NCBI GenBank assembly: GCA_964590495.1
Contig: CAZPWQ010000118.1
Location: 1 to 10,827 of the forward strand
Direction of reading: 5' to 3'
Length of the DNA stretch: 10,827 nt
Source: CAZPWQ01 sp964590495
GTDB lineage: Bacteria; Bacteroidota; Rhodothermia; Balneolales; Balneolaceae
Shown: piece after piece, positions 1 through 5,891 of the stretch
How positions within the stretch are numbered: position 1 is the first letter of the stretch
Layout of the letters: each line of letters starts with the position of its first letter
Made by a program: the position numbers and the translations under genes
The notes under the pieces: generated by a model
Told to the model about the DNA's origin: nothing
Database searches by the model: none
The model's input: only the letters and a program-made list of their open reading frames with translations

Positions 1-62
1 TGCCGTCAGATGGGTTCGATGGGGCAGGATCTGGAATTCGAAAGGGAAAGGCTATGAGCCAT

Positions 63-101
63 GTCGAACCCGTCGGACCGCAAATTCAGCGGTCGGACGG
101 G
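63..101. repeat. Hairpin repeat element, left copy
   Basis: Arms CCCGTCGGACCGC (69-81) and GCGGTCGGACGGG (89-101) pair over 12 of 13 positions around a 7-base loop. With the preceding GTCGAA, the first 20 bases (63-82) are identical to the reverse complement of 10678-10697 near the other end of the window, and similarity continues weakly on both sides. It is therefore one copy of a dispersed palindromic element, in inverted orientation to the right copy. There is no run of T after it, so a simple terminator role is less likely. Confidence 0.7.
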
Positions 102-119
102 GAGAGGGAAATATCACCA

Positions 120-137
120 GCGAGGGAATTCCCTCGC
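120..137. repeat. Perfect 18-bp palindrome
   Basis: GCGAGGGAATTCCCTCGC is its own reverse complement. It could be a 7-bp stem with an AATT loop or a protein-binding dyad. There is no U-tract on either side, so terminator function is not supported. It lies about 320 bases upstream of the HU-like gene, too far to be an obvious operator for it. Confidence 0.6.
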
Positions 138-456
138 CTTAACTGCACATTTATTAAAATTTCCTAATGGGATCATTTTTTTGTAAGGAATCCTCTCTTT
201 GTCAGACATACTTAACAGAGACCTCAAATATAGAGTCTCGAGCGTTGGCGGGTTAAAATCTATTTACCTGCCATAAGATAAATAATAACCCGGGGTATAA
301 CCTGTTATTTCGCCTTCTGGTGAAAGTGACAGAATAAATGGATATCTGGGAATACCTGTTAAGTTTGCCTGCTCATCAGTATAGGCAGACAGGCTTATGG
401 CTACATTATCCGGATTACCAGCCTCGGATAACTTAAAATCAATAGAGGTATTAACA

Positions 457-1161
457 ATGCCACTTCAATATTACCTGGTTCCAAATCATATAACACCTGA
501 TCCTGATGACTTTATGGCCGTCAGCATCAGCCCAGATACCTACAACATCGAAGACGTTGTCGAGCGGATGACTCGCGAGGGCTCGACAATCACCACAGCC
601 GAGGCCCTTGCCAATTTCGAGGAGATCACCCGTACCATCCAGGAATTGGTTAACCAGGGCAATACCGTAAACACACCGCTGGCGAATTTTAGTCCCGGTA
701 TGAGCGGGGTTTTTTCCGGTGAGGATGACCGATTCGACCCGGCCCGCCACAACACAAAGATAAACACCAGTCCGGGCGTGCGCATGCGTCCGCAAAACGG
801 GGAAATACAGGTAGAGAAGATCGAACCGCGGGAGCAGCTGCCTGTGCCGCGTAACTACTTCGACAACGCCAGCGAAACCCAGAACGATCTGATCACTCCC
901 GGTCTGGGAGCTCGCATCACCGGTTCGCGGCTGAAGTTCGACGAGGAGGATACCGACCAGGGCGTATTCTTCATCAATTCGGACGACAATTCAGAGGTAC
1001 GCGTGGAGGCGCTCATGTTGCGTAACAAACCCGGAGAGCTCATCTTCGTAAATCCGGAGCTGCCTGCAGGCGTATATAGTCTGGAGGTACGCAGCATCCT
1101 GCACAACACCAGCGAGTTACGCTCCGGCACCCTGAAACATGAGTTGACCGTGCCCGGATAA
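457..1161 (+). CDS. HU-like DNA-binding protein with C-terminal DUF4469 domain
   Basis: A 234-residue protein that I recognise as the HU-like plus DUF4469 type common in the Bacteroidota group. Residues 1 to about 125 match the HU/IHF-like region: the opening YYLVPNHITPDPDDFMAV, a helical stretch with ERMTREGSTIT near 37-46, then VNTPLANFSPGMSGVFSG (71-88) and FDPARH (93-98). Residues from about 134 to 231 are the DUF4469 Ig-like region, with ITPGLGARITGSRLKF (146-161), GVFFI and a closing LEVRS...LRSGTL. The likely role is nucleoid or specific DNA binding in the cytoplasm; the true target is unknown. I chose the ATG at 457 because the family begins with this YYLVPN-type segment and AGAGGT (444-449) sits 7 bases upstream. 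An in-frame ATG at 397 would add 20 unconserved residues. By eye the gene is more GC-rich than the surrounding DNA. It stands alone, followed by a strong hairpin. Confidence 0.85.
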   Translation: MPLQYYLVPNHITPDPDDFMAVSISPDTYNIEDVVERMTREGSTITTAEALANFEEITRTIQELVNQGNTVNTPLANFSPGMSGVFSGEDDRFDPARHNTKINTSPGVRMRPQNGEIQVEKIEPREQLPVPRNYFDNASETQNDLITPGLGARITGSRLKFDEEDTDQGVFFINSDDNSEVRVEALMLRNKPGELIFVNPELPAGVYSLEVRSILHNTSELRSGTLKHELTVPG

Positions 1162-1204
1162 TAGGCCGGCAGCCTAAACGTCAGACAGACCGACGGGTAA
1201 GGCA

Positions 1205-1233
1205 GGCTTCTCCGCCTTCGGGGCGGAGAAGCC
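1205..1233 (+). terminator. Strong hairpin downstream of the HU-like gene
   Basis: Arms GGCTTCTCCGCC (1205-1216) and GGCGGAGAAGCC (1222-1233) pair perfectly over 12 bp around the loop TTCGG. Imperfect pairing extends outward (AAGGCA with TGTCCTT). It begins 43 bases after the stop codon of the gene ending at 1161. The downstream bases CTGTCCTTACTG are not a clean U-tract, so it may be a terminator with a poor tail or a 3'-stabilising structure. Confidence 0.6.
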
Positions 1234-1238
1234 CTGTC

Positions 1239-1414
1239 CTTACTGCTCAAGATCTTTGAGCTTACTACTCAAGCTTCCTGAGCTTACTGCTCGGGCCCTT
1301 TGAACCTACCACTCAAGCTCCTTGAGCTTACTGCTCATATTCTTTGACGTTATTGCTCAGGTACCCTGACCTTATTACTCAAAGTGCTTGAGATAACGGC
1401 TCAAGGTATCTAAC
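1239..1414. repeat. Eight tandem 22-bp imperfect repeats, each with a small dyad
   Basis: Units start at 1239, 1261, 1283, 1305, 1327, 1349, 1371 and 1393, all exactly 22 bp, with consensus near CTTACTGCTCAAGNTCCTTGAG. Most units hold an inverted repeat of the form CTCAAG-N3-CTTGAG. Unit 4 is a perfect dyad. Unit 6 changes both arms together (TCAGG-TAC-CCTGA). Unit 3 (TCGGG-CCC-TTTGA) still pairs as RNA through three G-U pairs. Units 5 and 8 are the most degenerate. There are no spacers, so this is not a CRISPR array. 22 is not a multiple of three and the frame I followed from unit 1 hits a stop in unit 2, so coding is unlikely. Function unknown: a binding-site array or a structured RNA are both possible. 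Confidence 0.9.
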
Positions 1415-1637
1415 CTAGTCGAGATACTTCAGTTTTTGCGTGATTAGATGTGGTTTAGCCTTTCCGGACCGGGTATGGTAGTCTAATTATATGCGCTGAT
1501 TTTGGATGCCAGCAGGTAATTTGAACGTGATCAGTGTATAGGTCTCCAGCTAAAGTTTAAGGGTGGATTTATTGAAAATGGAATATAACGAACACGTGGT
1601 GAGGACTATCTGCTTTACATTTTCCTTTTTAAAGGGG

Positions 1638-1970
1638 TTAGGCCAATCTTTCGATCTCTTTTATGTGATCCTGAATTATTTTCAGAAAAGGCCTTTTCTT
1701 TAACGGTCTAAATTTACCATCAACTTTTTCGATAGTAAATAATTCATCCAGATATTCATATTGTGAACATTCCCATACAATTGTAAATATATCCGCTAAA
1801 TTAAGTATGACTGAAGCATAGTCCTTATTTCTACTTTGACCGTGTAGAATTACATTTTTACCATCATCAGAGCGCAAAAATTCTCCATGGCTTTCATAAG
1901 CTATATGTGTTTTTTTGCTTAAATAACCATAAAGCTCACCGGCTTTAGATTGACCTAACTTTAACTTACA
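1638..1970 (-). pseudogene. 5'-truncated remnant of an unrecognised gene
   Basis: An open frame of about 110 codons runs on the minus strand from a TGA at 1973-1971 to a TAA at 1640-1638. It has no ATG; the only internal start is a TTG at 1877. The translated sequence reads like a genuine soluble, charged protein, including GELYGYLSKKTHI, a hydrophobic helix ASVILNLADIFTIVWEC and a closing KRPFLKIIQDHIKEIERL. Sequence before the TTG codon (for example LGQSKAGELYGYL) is of the same quality, which argues that the original gene was longer and lost its 5' part. Just upstream the minus strand has a run of seven C and stops in the frames I followed, which fits decay. I do not recognise the family. 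DNA here is more AT-rich than the neighbouring genes, suggesting an acquired gene. A short expressed protein from the TTG cannot be excluded. Confidence 0.5.
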
Positions 1971-2178
1971 TCAATTAACTTAATTCCTGTAATATATTCA
2001 ATGAGGGGGGGATTCCCGTTCATGCATCATAAGTGGCAATTCTTTGGCAATCTGTTGACATAGTATCTTGATATAGTTTGTTGACATAACTACAGAACTT
2101 TAGGCAGAAACTTAGTTACCCTCGGGTGATTTCCACACATTATATATCCGTGCAAAAGCGAACACCGGCTCGGATTTC

Positions 2179-2297
2179 AGTTGGCGGTAGGCAGTGGCAG
2201 TTGGCTGTATGGCAATTAACAATGAGCAATGAACATTGTCTGTTGACGTGAGGCAGTGAAAATCAGTCCCTCAATAAATCAGTAAATCAGTAAATCA
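2179..2297. repeat. Low-complexity simple repeats
   Basis: This stretch combines degenerate CAGTTGGC / GGCAGT units (2179-2206), an AATTAACAATGAGCAATGAAC-like tract with a CAATG-AA-CATTG dyad (2227-2238), and three tandem TAAATCAG units, the last partial (2275-2297). Such tracts are common between genes in this bacterial group and probably arise by slippage. No function is apparent. Confidence 0.6.
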
Positions 2298-2609
2298 AAA
2301 CTATATTTTCCGGCCTTTGAATCCTTGGAGGGAACAGGCTCAACTACGCCGAGGCTTCGTAGAGCAGGCACAGGGAGGTGCGCGAGGTGGATAAATTCAC
2401 ACCGGTGATATTGAGGCGAAGAGAACTAAGAGAATTTCTTCCGGCCTAAGAAAAGTCAGCCTTTTGGTTAGGTGGAGGAGAAGCGGAGGAGGTTTCAAAG
2501 AATTTTGTCTGAAGTTCCGTGGTTTTTCGGAGCTGAGTTTAATTCTTTGCCGCAGCTTCTCCGGAACCTGAAGGTTGAGTTTTCTCAGCCCGGTGGTTTT
2601 TTGGGTTCG

Positions 2610-2627
2610 TTTTTGTCCACACAAAAA
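2610..2627. repeat. Perfect short hairpin TTTTTGT-CCAC-ACAAAAA
   Basis: A 7-bp A/T-rich stem with a 4-base loop at the right end of the 2390-2640 block. It may mark the edge of that dispersed block. On the plus strand the T-rich arm comes before the loop, so it does not form a canonical terminator; in the leftward direction it lies about 160 bases beyond the end of glgC. Confidence 0.5.
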
Positions 2628-2676
2628 GGAACAAGGAAAGATTACGATACAGCTAGAAATATATACCCAGCTACAG

Positions 2677-2697
2677 ATCCTGAACCAAGTTCAGGAT
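2677..2697. repeat. Short palindromic repeat ATCCTGAAC-CAA-GTTCAGGAT
   Basis: A perfect 9-bp stem with a CAA loop, followed by GAC. Sequences almost identical to this (GATCCTGA...TTCAGGATGAC) are, from memory, a widespread dispersed motif in bacterial intergenic DNA. It lies 92 bases downstream of the glgC stop in the direction of glgC transcription and could protect or end that transcript, but it has no U-tract. Confidence 0.6.
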
Positions 2698-2737
2698 GAC
2701 ACGGGAGATAATTAATAGCCTGTCCTTTCAAACCCAT

Positions 2738-2753
2738 CCCGAGGGCTGTCGGG
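2738..2753 (-). terminator. Possible hairpin at the 3' end of the glg transcript
   Basis: CCCGA and TCGGG (2738-2742 and 2749-2753) form a 5-bp GC stem about 36-50 bases past the glgC stop. A second weak stem (CGCCC 2765-2769 with GGGCG 2775-2779) lies closer to the gene. On the minus strand the first hairpin is followed by ATGGGTTTG, a poor U-tract. Together these are only weak candidates for ending the glgA-glgC mRNA. Confidence 0.3.
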
Positions 2754-2788
2754 GCAAGATCAGCCGCCCGATGGGGGCGTAGGTATCG

Positions 2789-4078
2789 CTAAATCTTTGT
2801 GCCGTCTTTAATAACCGAGCCTTTGGGTATGATTACGATACCGTCAACCACGTGATAGTTTTCATATTCGCCGTCTTCGAGATGGTCGCCGCCGGCTATT
2901 CGGACGTCATTGCCTATTTTACAGTTTTTGTCGATGATAGCGTGACTTATGAAACAACGCTGTCCGATTGCCATTGGGGGATCATCCTCGGTTCCGCTGT
3001 CGATTTCTTTTTGTGACTGGAAGAAATCATTACCCATAATAATGGAATGCTCGATCGTCGTGCCCTTGCCTACGCGGGATCTGATACCGATAACAGAACG
3101 CACGATCCGGCTGGCTTCGATCAGACATCCTTCTGCAAGAACAGAATGATCGAAAGTTGTTCCCGATAACTTCGAGGCCGGCAACAGTCGTGCTCTTGTA
3201 TATATAAAATCCTCATTATCGTAGAGATTAAACCTGGGAAGAGCATCCGTCAGTGAAATATTGGCTTCGAAAAATGATTTGATGGTCCCGATATCAGTCC
3301 AGTAACCGTCATATTCGTAACTCTGTACTTTATAATCCTCTGAAATTGCTTTCGGAATTATCTCTTTGCCAAAATCAGTTGCATTGGCATTTTCATCCAG
3401 CAGTTTGGTAAGAATATCTTCTTTAAAAATATAGATGCCCATCGAAGCCAGGAAAACACGTCCCTGACGCTTTAATTCTTTCCCGGTTTCCGACTTCCAT
3501 TTTTCAAGCTCTTCACTGGGCGGTTTCTCAACAAAGTTCTCGATAACACCCTCATTGTTTGTTTTCATGATACCAAAACCGGTGGCATCGGAGGCAGTGA
3601 CAGGAATAGTTGCAACCGTTAAATCCGCATCATTTTCTGTATGAATGTCCATCATTTTACGATAATCCATCTGGTAGAGCTGATCACCGGAAAGAATAAA
3701 AACATGGTCGTGGCGGTGATTTGCCATGTGATGAATAGACTGGCGAACCGCATCGGCCGTCCCCTGGTACCAGTTTTTACTTTTCGGCGTTTGTTCAGCC
3801 GCAAGAATATCAACGAAACCACTGCTGAAGGCATCAAAGTTATAAGTGTTCTTGATGTGTCTGTTTAGTGATGCGGAATTGAATTGTGTAAGGACATAAA
3901 TTCTTCGCATTCCTGAATTCAAACAATTGGATATGGGAATATCAACCAATCGATACTTTCCGGCTATAGGAACTGCAGGTTTGGAACGCATTTTTGTTAA
4001 AGGATACAAACGTGTACCCTGTCCCCCGCCAAGAATGACGGCAATTGCGCTTTTTCTCATATTATAACTCATAATCAT
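2789..4078 (-). CDS. glgC: Glucose-1-phosphate adenylyltransferase (ADP-glucose pyrophosphorylase)
   Basis: Cytoplasmic enzyme making ADP-glucose and pyrophosphate from ATP and glucose-1-phosphate, the committed step of glycogen synthesis. The 429 residues are full length. The nucleotidyltransferase domain shows GGGQGTRLYPLTKMRSKPAV (17-36), KYRLVDIPISNCLNS (41-55), WYQGTADAVRQ (103-113), the metal-site region SGDQLYQMDY with Asp132, FVEKP with the sugar-phosphate lysine (185), and GYWTDIGTI (258-266). A left-handed beta-helix domain follows from about 295 to the end. The sequence is close to cyanobacterial/plant enzymes (LTQFNSASLNRHI, YTRARLLPASKL) and keeps Lys384 (IIDKN) and Lys419 (IIPKG) at the positions of the activator-site lysines. 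Its ATG overlaps the glgA stop (ATGA), implying coupled translation. ATG at 4072 has better spacing from AGG, and ATG at 4060 (MRKSAIAV) matches typical family starts, so the true start may be 2 or 6 codons in. Confidence 0.96.
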   Translation of the reverse strand: MIMSYNMRKSAIAVILGGGQGTRLYPLTKMRSKPAVPIAGKYRLVDIPISNCLNSGMRRIYVLTQFNSASLNRHIKNTYNFDAFSSGFVDILAAEQTPKSKNWYQGTADAVRQSIHHMANHRHDHVFILSGDQLYQMDYRKMMDIHTENDADLTVATIPVTASDATGFGIMKTNNEGVIENFVEKPPSEELEKWKSETGKELKRQGRVFLASMGIYIFKEDILTKLLDENANATDFGKEIIPKAISEDYKVQSYEYDGYWTDIGTIKSFFEANISLTDALPRFNLYDNEDFIYTRARLLPASKLSGTTFDHSVLAEGCLIEASRIVRSVIGIRSRVGKGTTIEHSIIMGNDFFQSQKEIDSGTEDDPPMAIGQRCFISHAIIDKNCKIGNDVRIAGGDHLEDGEYENYHVVDGIVIIPKGSVIKDGTKI

Positions 4079-5511
4079 CCTATCAGTTGGTTATACATTT
4101 CAATGTAATCTTTGGCAGAAGCACTCCAGGAGAAATCAAGTTTCATAACTTTTTTTCTCAATCTCGCCATTTTACGGCTGTTTGTAAAAAGATTTATTGC
4201 GCGTCCGACAGCAATATCCGCGGCTTCCAATGTAAAATCATTAAATGTAATTCCATAACCGTCCGGCAATCCGATATCCTTAACCGTATCCCGCAAACCT
4301 CCGATATTACGCACGATCGGGATAGTACCGTATCGCATGGCGTACATTTGGTTAAGTCCGCACGGTTCAACGCGGGATGGCATAATCATAAAGTCACTTC
4401 CTGCATAAATCTGATGAGCGAGCTTTTCATTATAATCAAGTGTGGCATCGAAATACCCGGTAAAACGATCGTTCATCGCTTCAAATTGATAGTGCAGGTT
4501 TCTGTCACCGGTACCCAGTACAATAAAGTTCACACTCTGCGGAGATTCAAGATACTTTCGAAAAAGATCTGGTAACAGGTCAGCCCCCTTCTCGGCAGCC
4601 AGCCTTCCGATAAAAGATATTGTCGGATGCTCCGGATTAAGACCGAACTGTTCACACAATAATATTTTGTTTTGGCGTTTACCGCCGGCGGTTTTCTGCC
4701 GGTTATAATTTACCGGGATCATCTCATCCGTTGCCGGATCCCAGACAGATGTATCAATGCCATTAATAATACCACGAGATTTCTTTTTTTCGTTCCTGAA
4801 TAACCATTCCAGTCCTTTGCTGTTATAGCTGAGTTCATCCATATAAGATGGTGAAACAGTTGTAATTTGCCAGCAGGTTTTGAGCCCCGCAGCTAAACAA
4901 TTGAGCCTCCCATCCCAGTCAAGCAGTCCCAGGTTACTATCATCAAAGTGGGGCAAGAGGTAATATTTCCCCTTGTCAAAGTTTCCATGATATTCCCCGT
5001 TATGTACCGTCAACACGGTGGAAATATGTTTAAGATCGCTAAATCGATAGCACTGCGTCATCATAAAAGGGACCAGGCCGGTGTGGTGATCATGGCAATG
5101 TATGAGGTCGGGCTTTTCCGGCGATGCATTAATCCAGTCCAGAACAGCTATCTGAAAGCTGGCGAAACGTTCAAAGTCGTCCCAGTATCCCGTACCTGTA
5201 TTTGCTTCAGCATATATGCCGGGACGATCAAAACGGCCCGGAATGTCAATTACGTACAGTGGAAACCCTAATACATCGTCAGCTTCGCGCTGAATATTGA
5301 AGCTGAAATTCCAGTTTCCGAGAGGCGCTTCTGCGCTGTGCACGGTGTCGAACCGGTGCTTTGAAACCCATTCATTTCCATATTTTGGCATTACCACACA
5401 AGCATCGACTCCCTCTTTCAGCAAATATTTGGGAAGAGAACCGGCGACATCGGCAAGTCCGCCCACTTTTGCTACAGGATAACACTCAGCACTTAAATGT
5501 ATGATATTCAT
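4075..5511 (-). CDS. glgA: Glycogen synthase, ADP-glucose type (GT5)
   Basis: Cytoplasmic glycosyltransferase that adds glucose from ADP-glucose to the non-reducing end of alpha-1,4-glucan. At 478 residues it is the usual bacterial length. The N-terminal Rossmann domain shows the ADP-glucose motif AKVGGLADVAGSLPK (14-28, with Lys15), HCHDHHTGL (138-146), LTVHNGEYHG (167-176) and NGID (250-253). The C-terminal GT-B domain shows IGRLAAEKGADLL (301-313, with Arg303 and Lys308), and PSRVEPCGLNQMYAMRYGT (378-396) with the catalytic Glu382, then GGLRDTV. All key residues I can check are present. It is the first gene of the operon with glgC, with a 4-base overlap. No GlgB, GlgP or GlgX is in the window. 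The ATG at 5511 gives the canonical MNIIHLSAECYPVAKVGG start. The leader just upstream is AT-rich with no clear Shine-Dalgarno, as is common in this group. The promoter must lie within or beyond the palindromic element at 5556-5789. Confidence 0.96.
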   Translation of the reverse strand: MNIIHLSAECYPVAKVGGLADVAGSLPKYLLKEGVDACVVMPKYGNEWVSKHRFDTVHSAEAPLGNWNFSFNIQREADDVLGFPLYVIDIPGRFDRPGIYAEANTGTGYWDDFERFASFQIAVLDWINASPEKPDLIHCHDHHTGLVPFMMTQCYRFSDLKHISTVLTVHNGEYHGNFDKGKYYLLPHFDDSNLGLLDWDGRLNCLAAGLKTCWQITTVSPSYMDELSYNSKGLEWLFRNEKKKSRGIINGIDTSVWDPATDEMIPVNYNRQKTAGGKRQNKILLCEQFGLNPEHPTISFIGRLAAEKGADLLPDLFRKYLESPQSVNFIVLGTGDRNLHYQFEAMNDRFTGYFDATLDYNEKLAHQIYAGSDFMIMPSRVEPCGLNQMYAMRYGTIPIVRNIGGLRDTVKDIGLPDGYGITFNDFTLEAADIAVGRAINLFTNSRKMARLRKKVMKLDFSWSASAKDYIEMYNQLIG

Positions 5512-5555
5512 ATTATTTGAAACTCATTGTTTTTATATTCGTAGTAACAGCCGTT

Positions 5556-5789
5556 TAGCCTGCATTTCTCACAAAAAAATATTATAGAAATGCTAATTAC
5601 CTGTGGCACAATATTTTGCATGTTTTTAAACGGATAGTTTAAATTACAGTCTGTTATACACTGCGAAATTTGTCTGCCTGCTGCGTTGAAGGGCAAAATG
5701 GTTTGATCAACGTACCTCAGTACGTTTCACTGCACCATTTACCCTTCGCCTTGCATCCAACCAAATTTCTTGGTGAGAAATGCAGGTTA
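5556..5789. repeat. Long imperfect palindrome, MITE-like element
   Basis: Outer arms TAGCCTGCATTTCTCAC (5556-5572) and its near-complement at 5773-5789 pair over 16 of 17 positions. Inside lie a second arm pair, AAATTTG (5666-5672) with CAAATTT (5762-5768), then GAAGGGCAAAATGGT (5688-5702) with ACCATTTACCCTTC (5734-5747, one indel). At the centre is a perfect AACGTAC-CTCA-GTACGTT hairpin (5709-5726). The nested symmetry over 234 bp with no gene inside is what a small non-autonomous mobile element or large palindromic repeat looks like. I see no clear target-site duplication. It separates glgA from its more distant upstream sequence, so it may supply or block promoter activity. Confidence 0.75.
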
Positions 5790-5834
5790 GGGATTATGAC
5801 AAGAAGTAATCAAAAGTTTGAATGCCAGTCAATC

Positions 5835-5865
5835 TTTCTTTACTGAGTTAATTAAAGTAAATTTG
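5835..5865 (+). promoter_or_regulatory. Candidate Bacteroidota-type promoter for the ABC operon
   Basis: TAAATTTG (5858-5865) is an exact match to the TAnnTTTG -7 box known from Bacteroidota. Nineteen bases upstream is TTTC (5835-5838), three of four positions of the TTTG -33 box. It is well placed to give a short leader before the ATG at 5892. The call assumes the host sigma factor recognises this promoter type, which the sequence alone cannot show. Confidence 0.35.
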
Positions 5866-5891
5866 GGCTTTACAAAAAATCAGGGATGCTT

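Larger units (their letters stand above)
1..456. other. Non-coding left flank upstream of the HU-like gene
   Basis: I find no convincing gene here. From left to right it holds a GC-rich hairpin element (63-101), a perfect 18-bp palindrome (120-137), then AT-rich DNA. A 6-bp inverted repeat AATAAC (284-289) / GTTATT (304-309) and alternative 5-bp pairings around 367-395 (TGCCT with AGGCA, or GCCTG with CAGGC) lie in the probable leader of the gene at 457. I could not identify a confident promoter. The composition changes from GC-rich (1-140) to AT-rich (140-360), which fits a repeat element lying next to ordinary intergenic DNA. Confidence 0.6.
1415..2788. other. Repeat-rich gene-poor region between the tandem array and glgC
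   Basis: About 1.4 kb with no intact gene that I can support. It contains a truncated gene remnant (1638-1970), a run of seven G at 2005-2011, two copies of TTGACATA 28 bp apart (2055-2062 and 2081-2088, approximate), CAGTTGGC/GGCAGT-type simple sequence (2179-2206), TAAATCAG tandem copies (2275-2297), a CTACG...CGTAG dyad near 2341-2360, and a 250-bp block (about 2390-2640) with opposite-strand open frames and internal dyads. It ends with two short hairpins (2677-2697, 2738-2753). Short repeats of this kind are typical of FCB-group intergenic DNA. The overall picture is decayed or accessory sequence. Confidence 0.6.
5512..5891. other. Divergent intergenic region between glgA and the ABC operon
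   Basis: These 380 bases separate two divergent operons. Most is taken up by the long imperfect palindrome at 5556-5789. The remaining unique parts are 44 bases before glgA (5512-5555), AT-rich, and about 100 bases before the ABC ATPase (5790-5891), which hold a candidate promoter. The minus-strand frame at 5508-5696 lies across the palindrome and is not supported as a gene. Confidence 0.65.

Noticed and set aside
397..456. Upstream ATG at 397 as the start of the HU-like gene
   Set aside because: The extra 20 residues do not fit the family opening, and AGAGGT is correctly spaced for the ATG at 457.
451..795. Minus-strand frame opposite the HU-like gene
   Set aside because: It is a shadow of a recognisable conserved gene; its translation is rich in His/Cys/Val and shows no domain.
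1239..1414. CRISPR array
   Set aside because: Units abut with no spacers, are degenerate, and no cas gene is present.
2053..2088. Promoter built on the repeated TTGACATA
   Set aside because: Neither copy has a matching -10 at 16-18 bp, and no intact gene follows.
2397..2699. Two opposing 75-codon frames as genes
   Set aside because: They overlap each other, have low-complexity basic translations, no clear ribosome site and no recognised domain; they fit a repeat block better.
4087..4575. 162-codon plus-strand frame inside glgA
   Set aside because: It is a shadow of the catalytic C-terminal domain of glgA and has no domain of its own.
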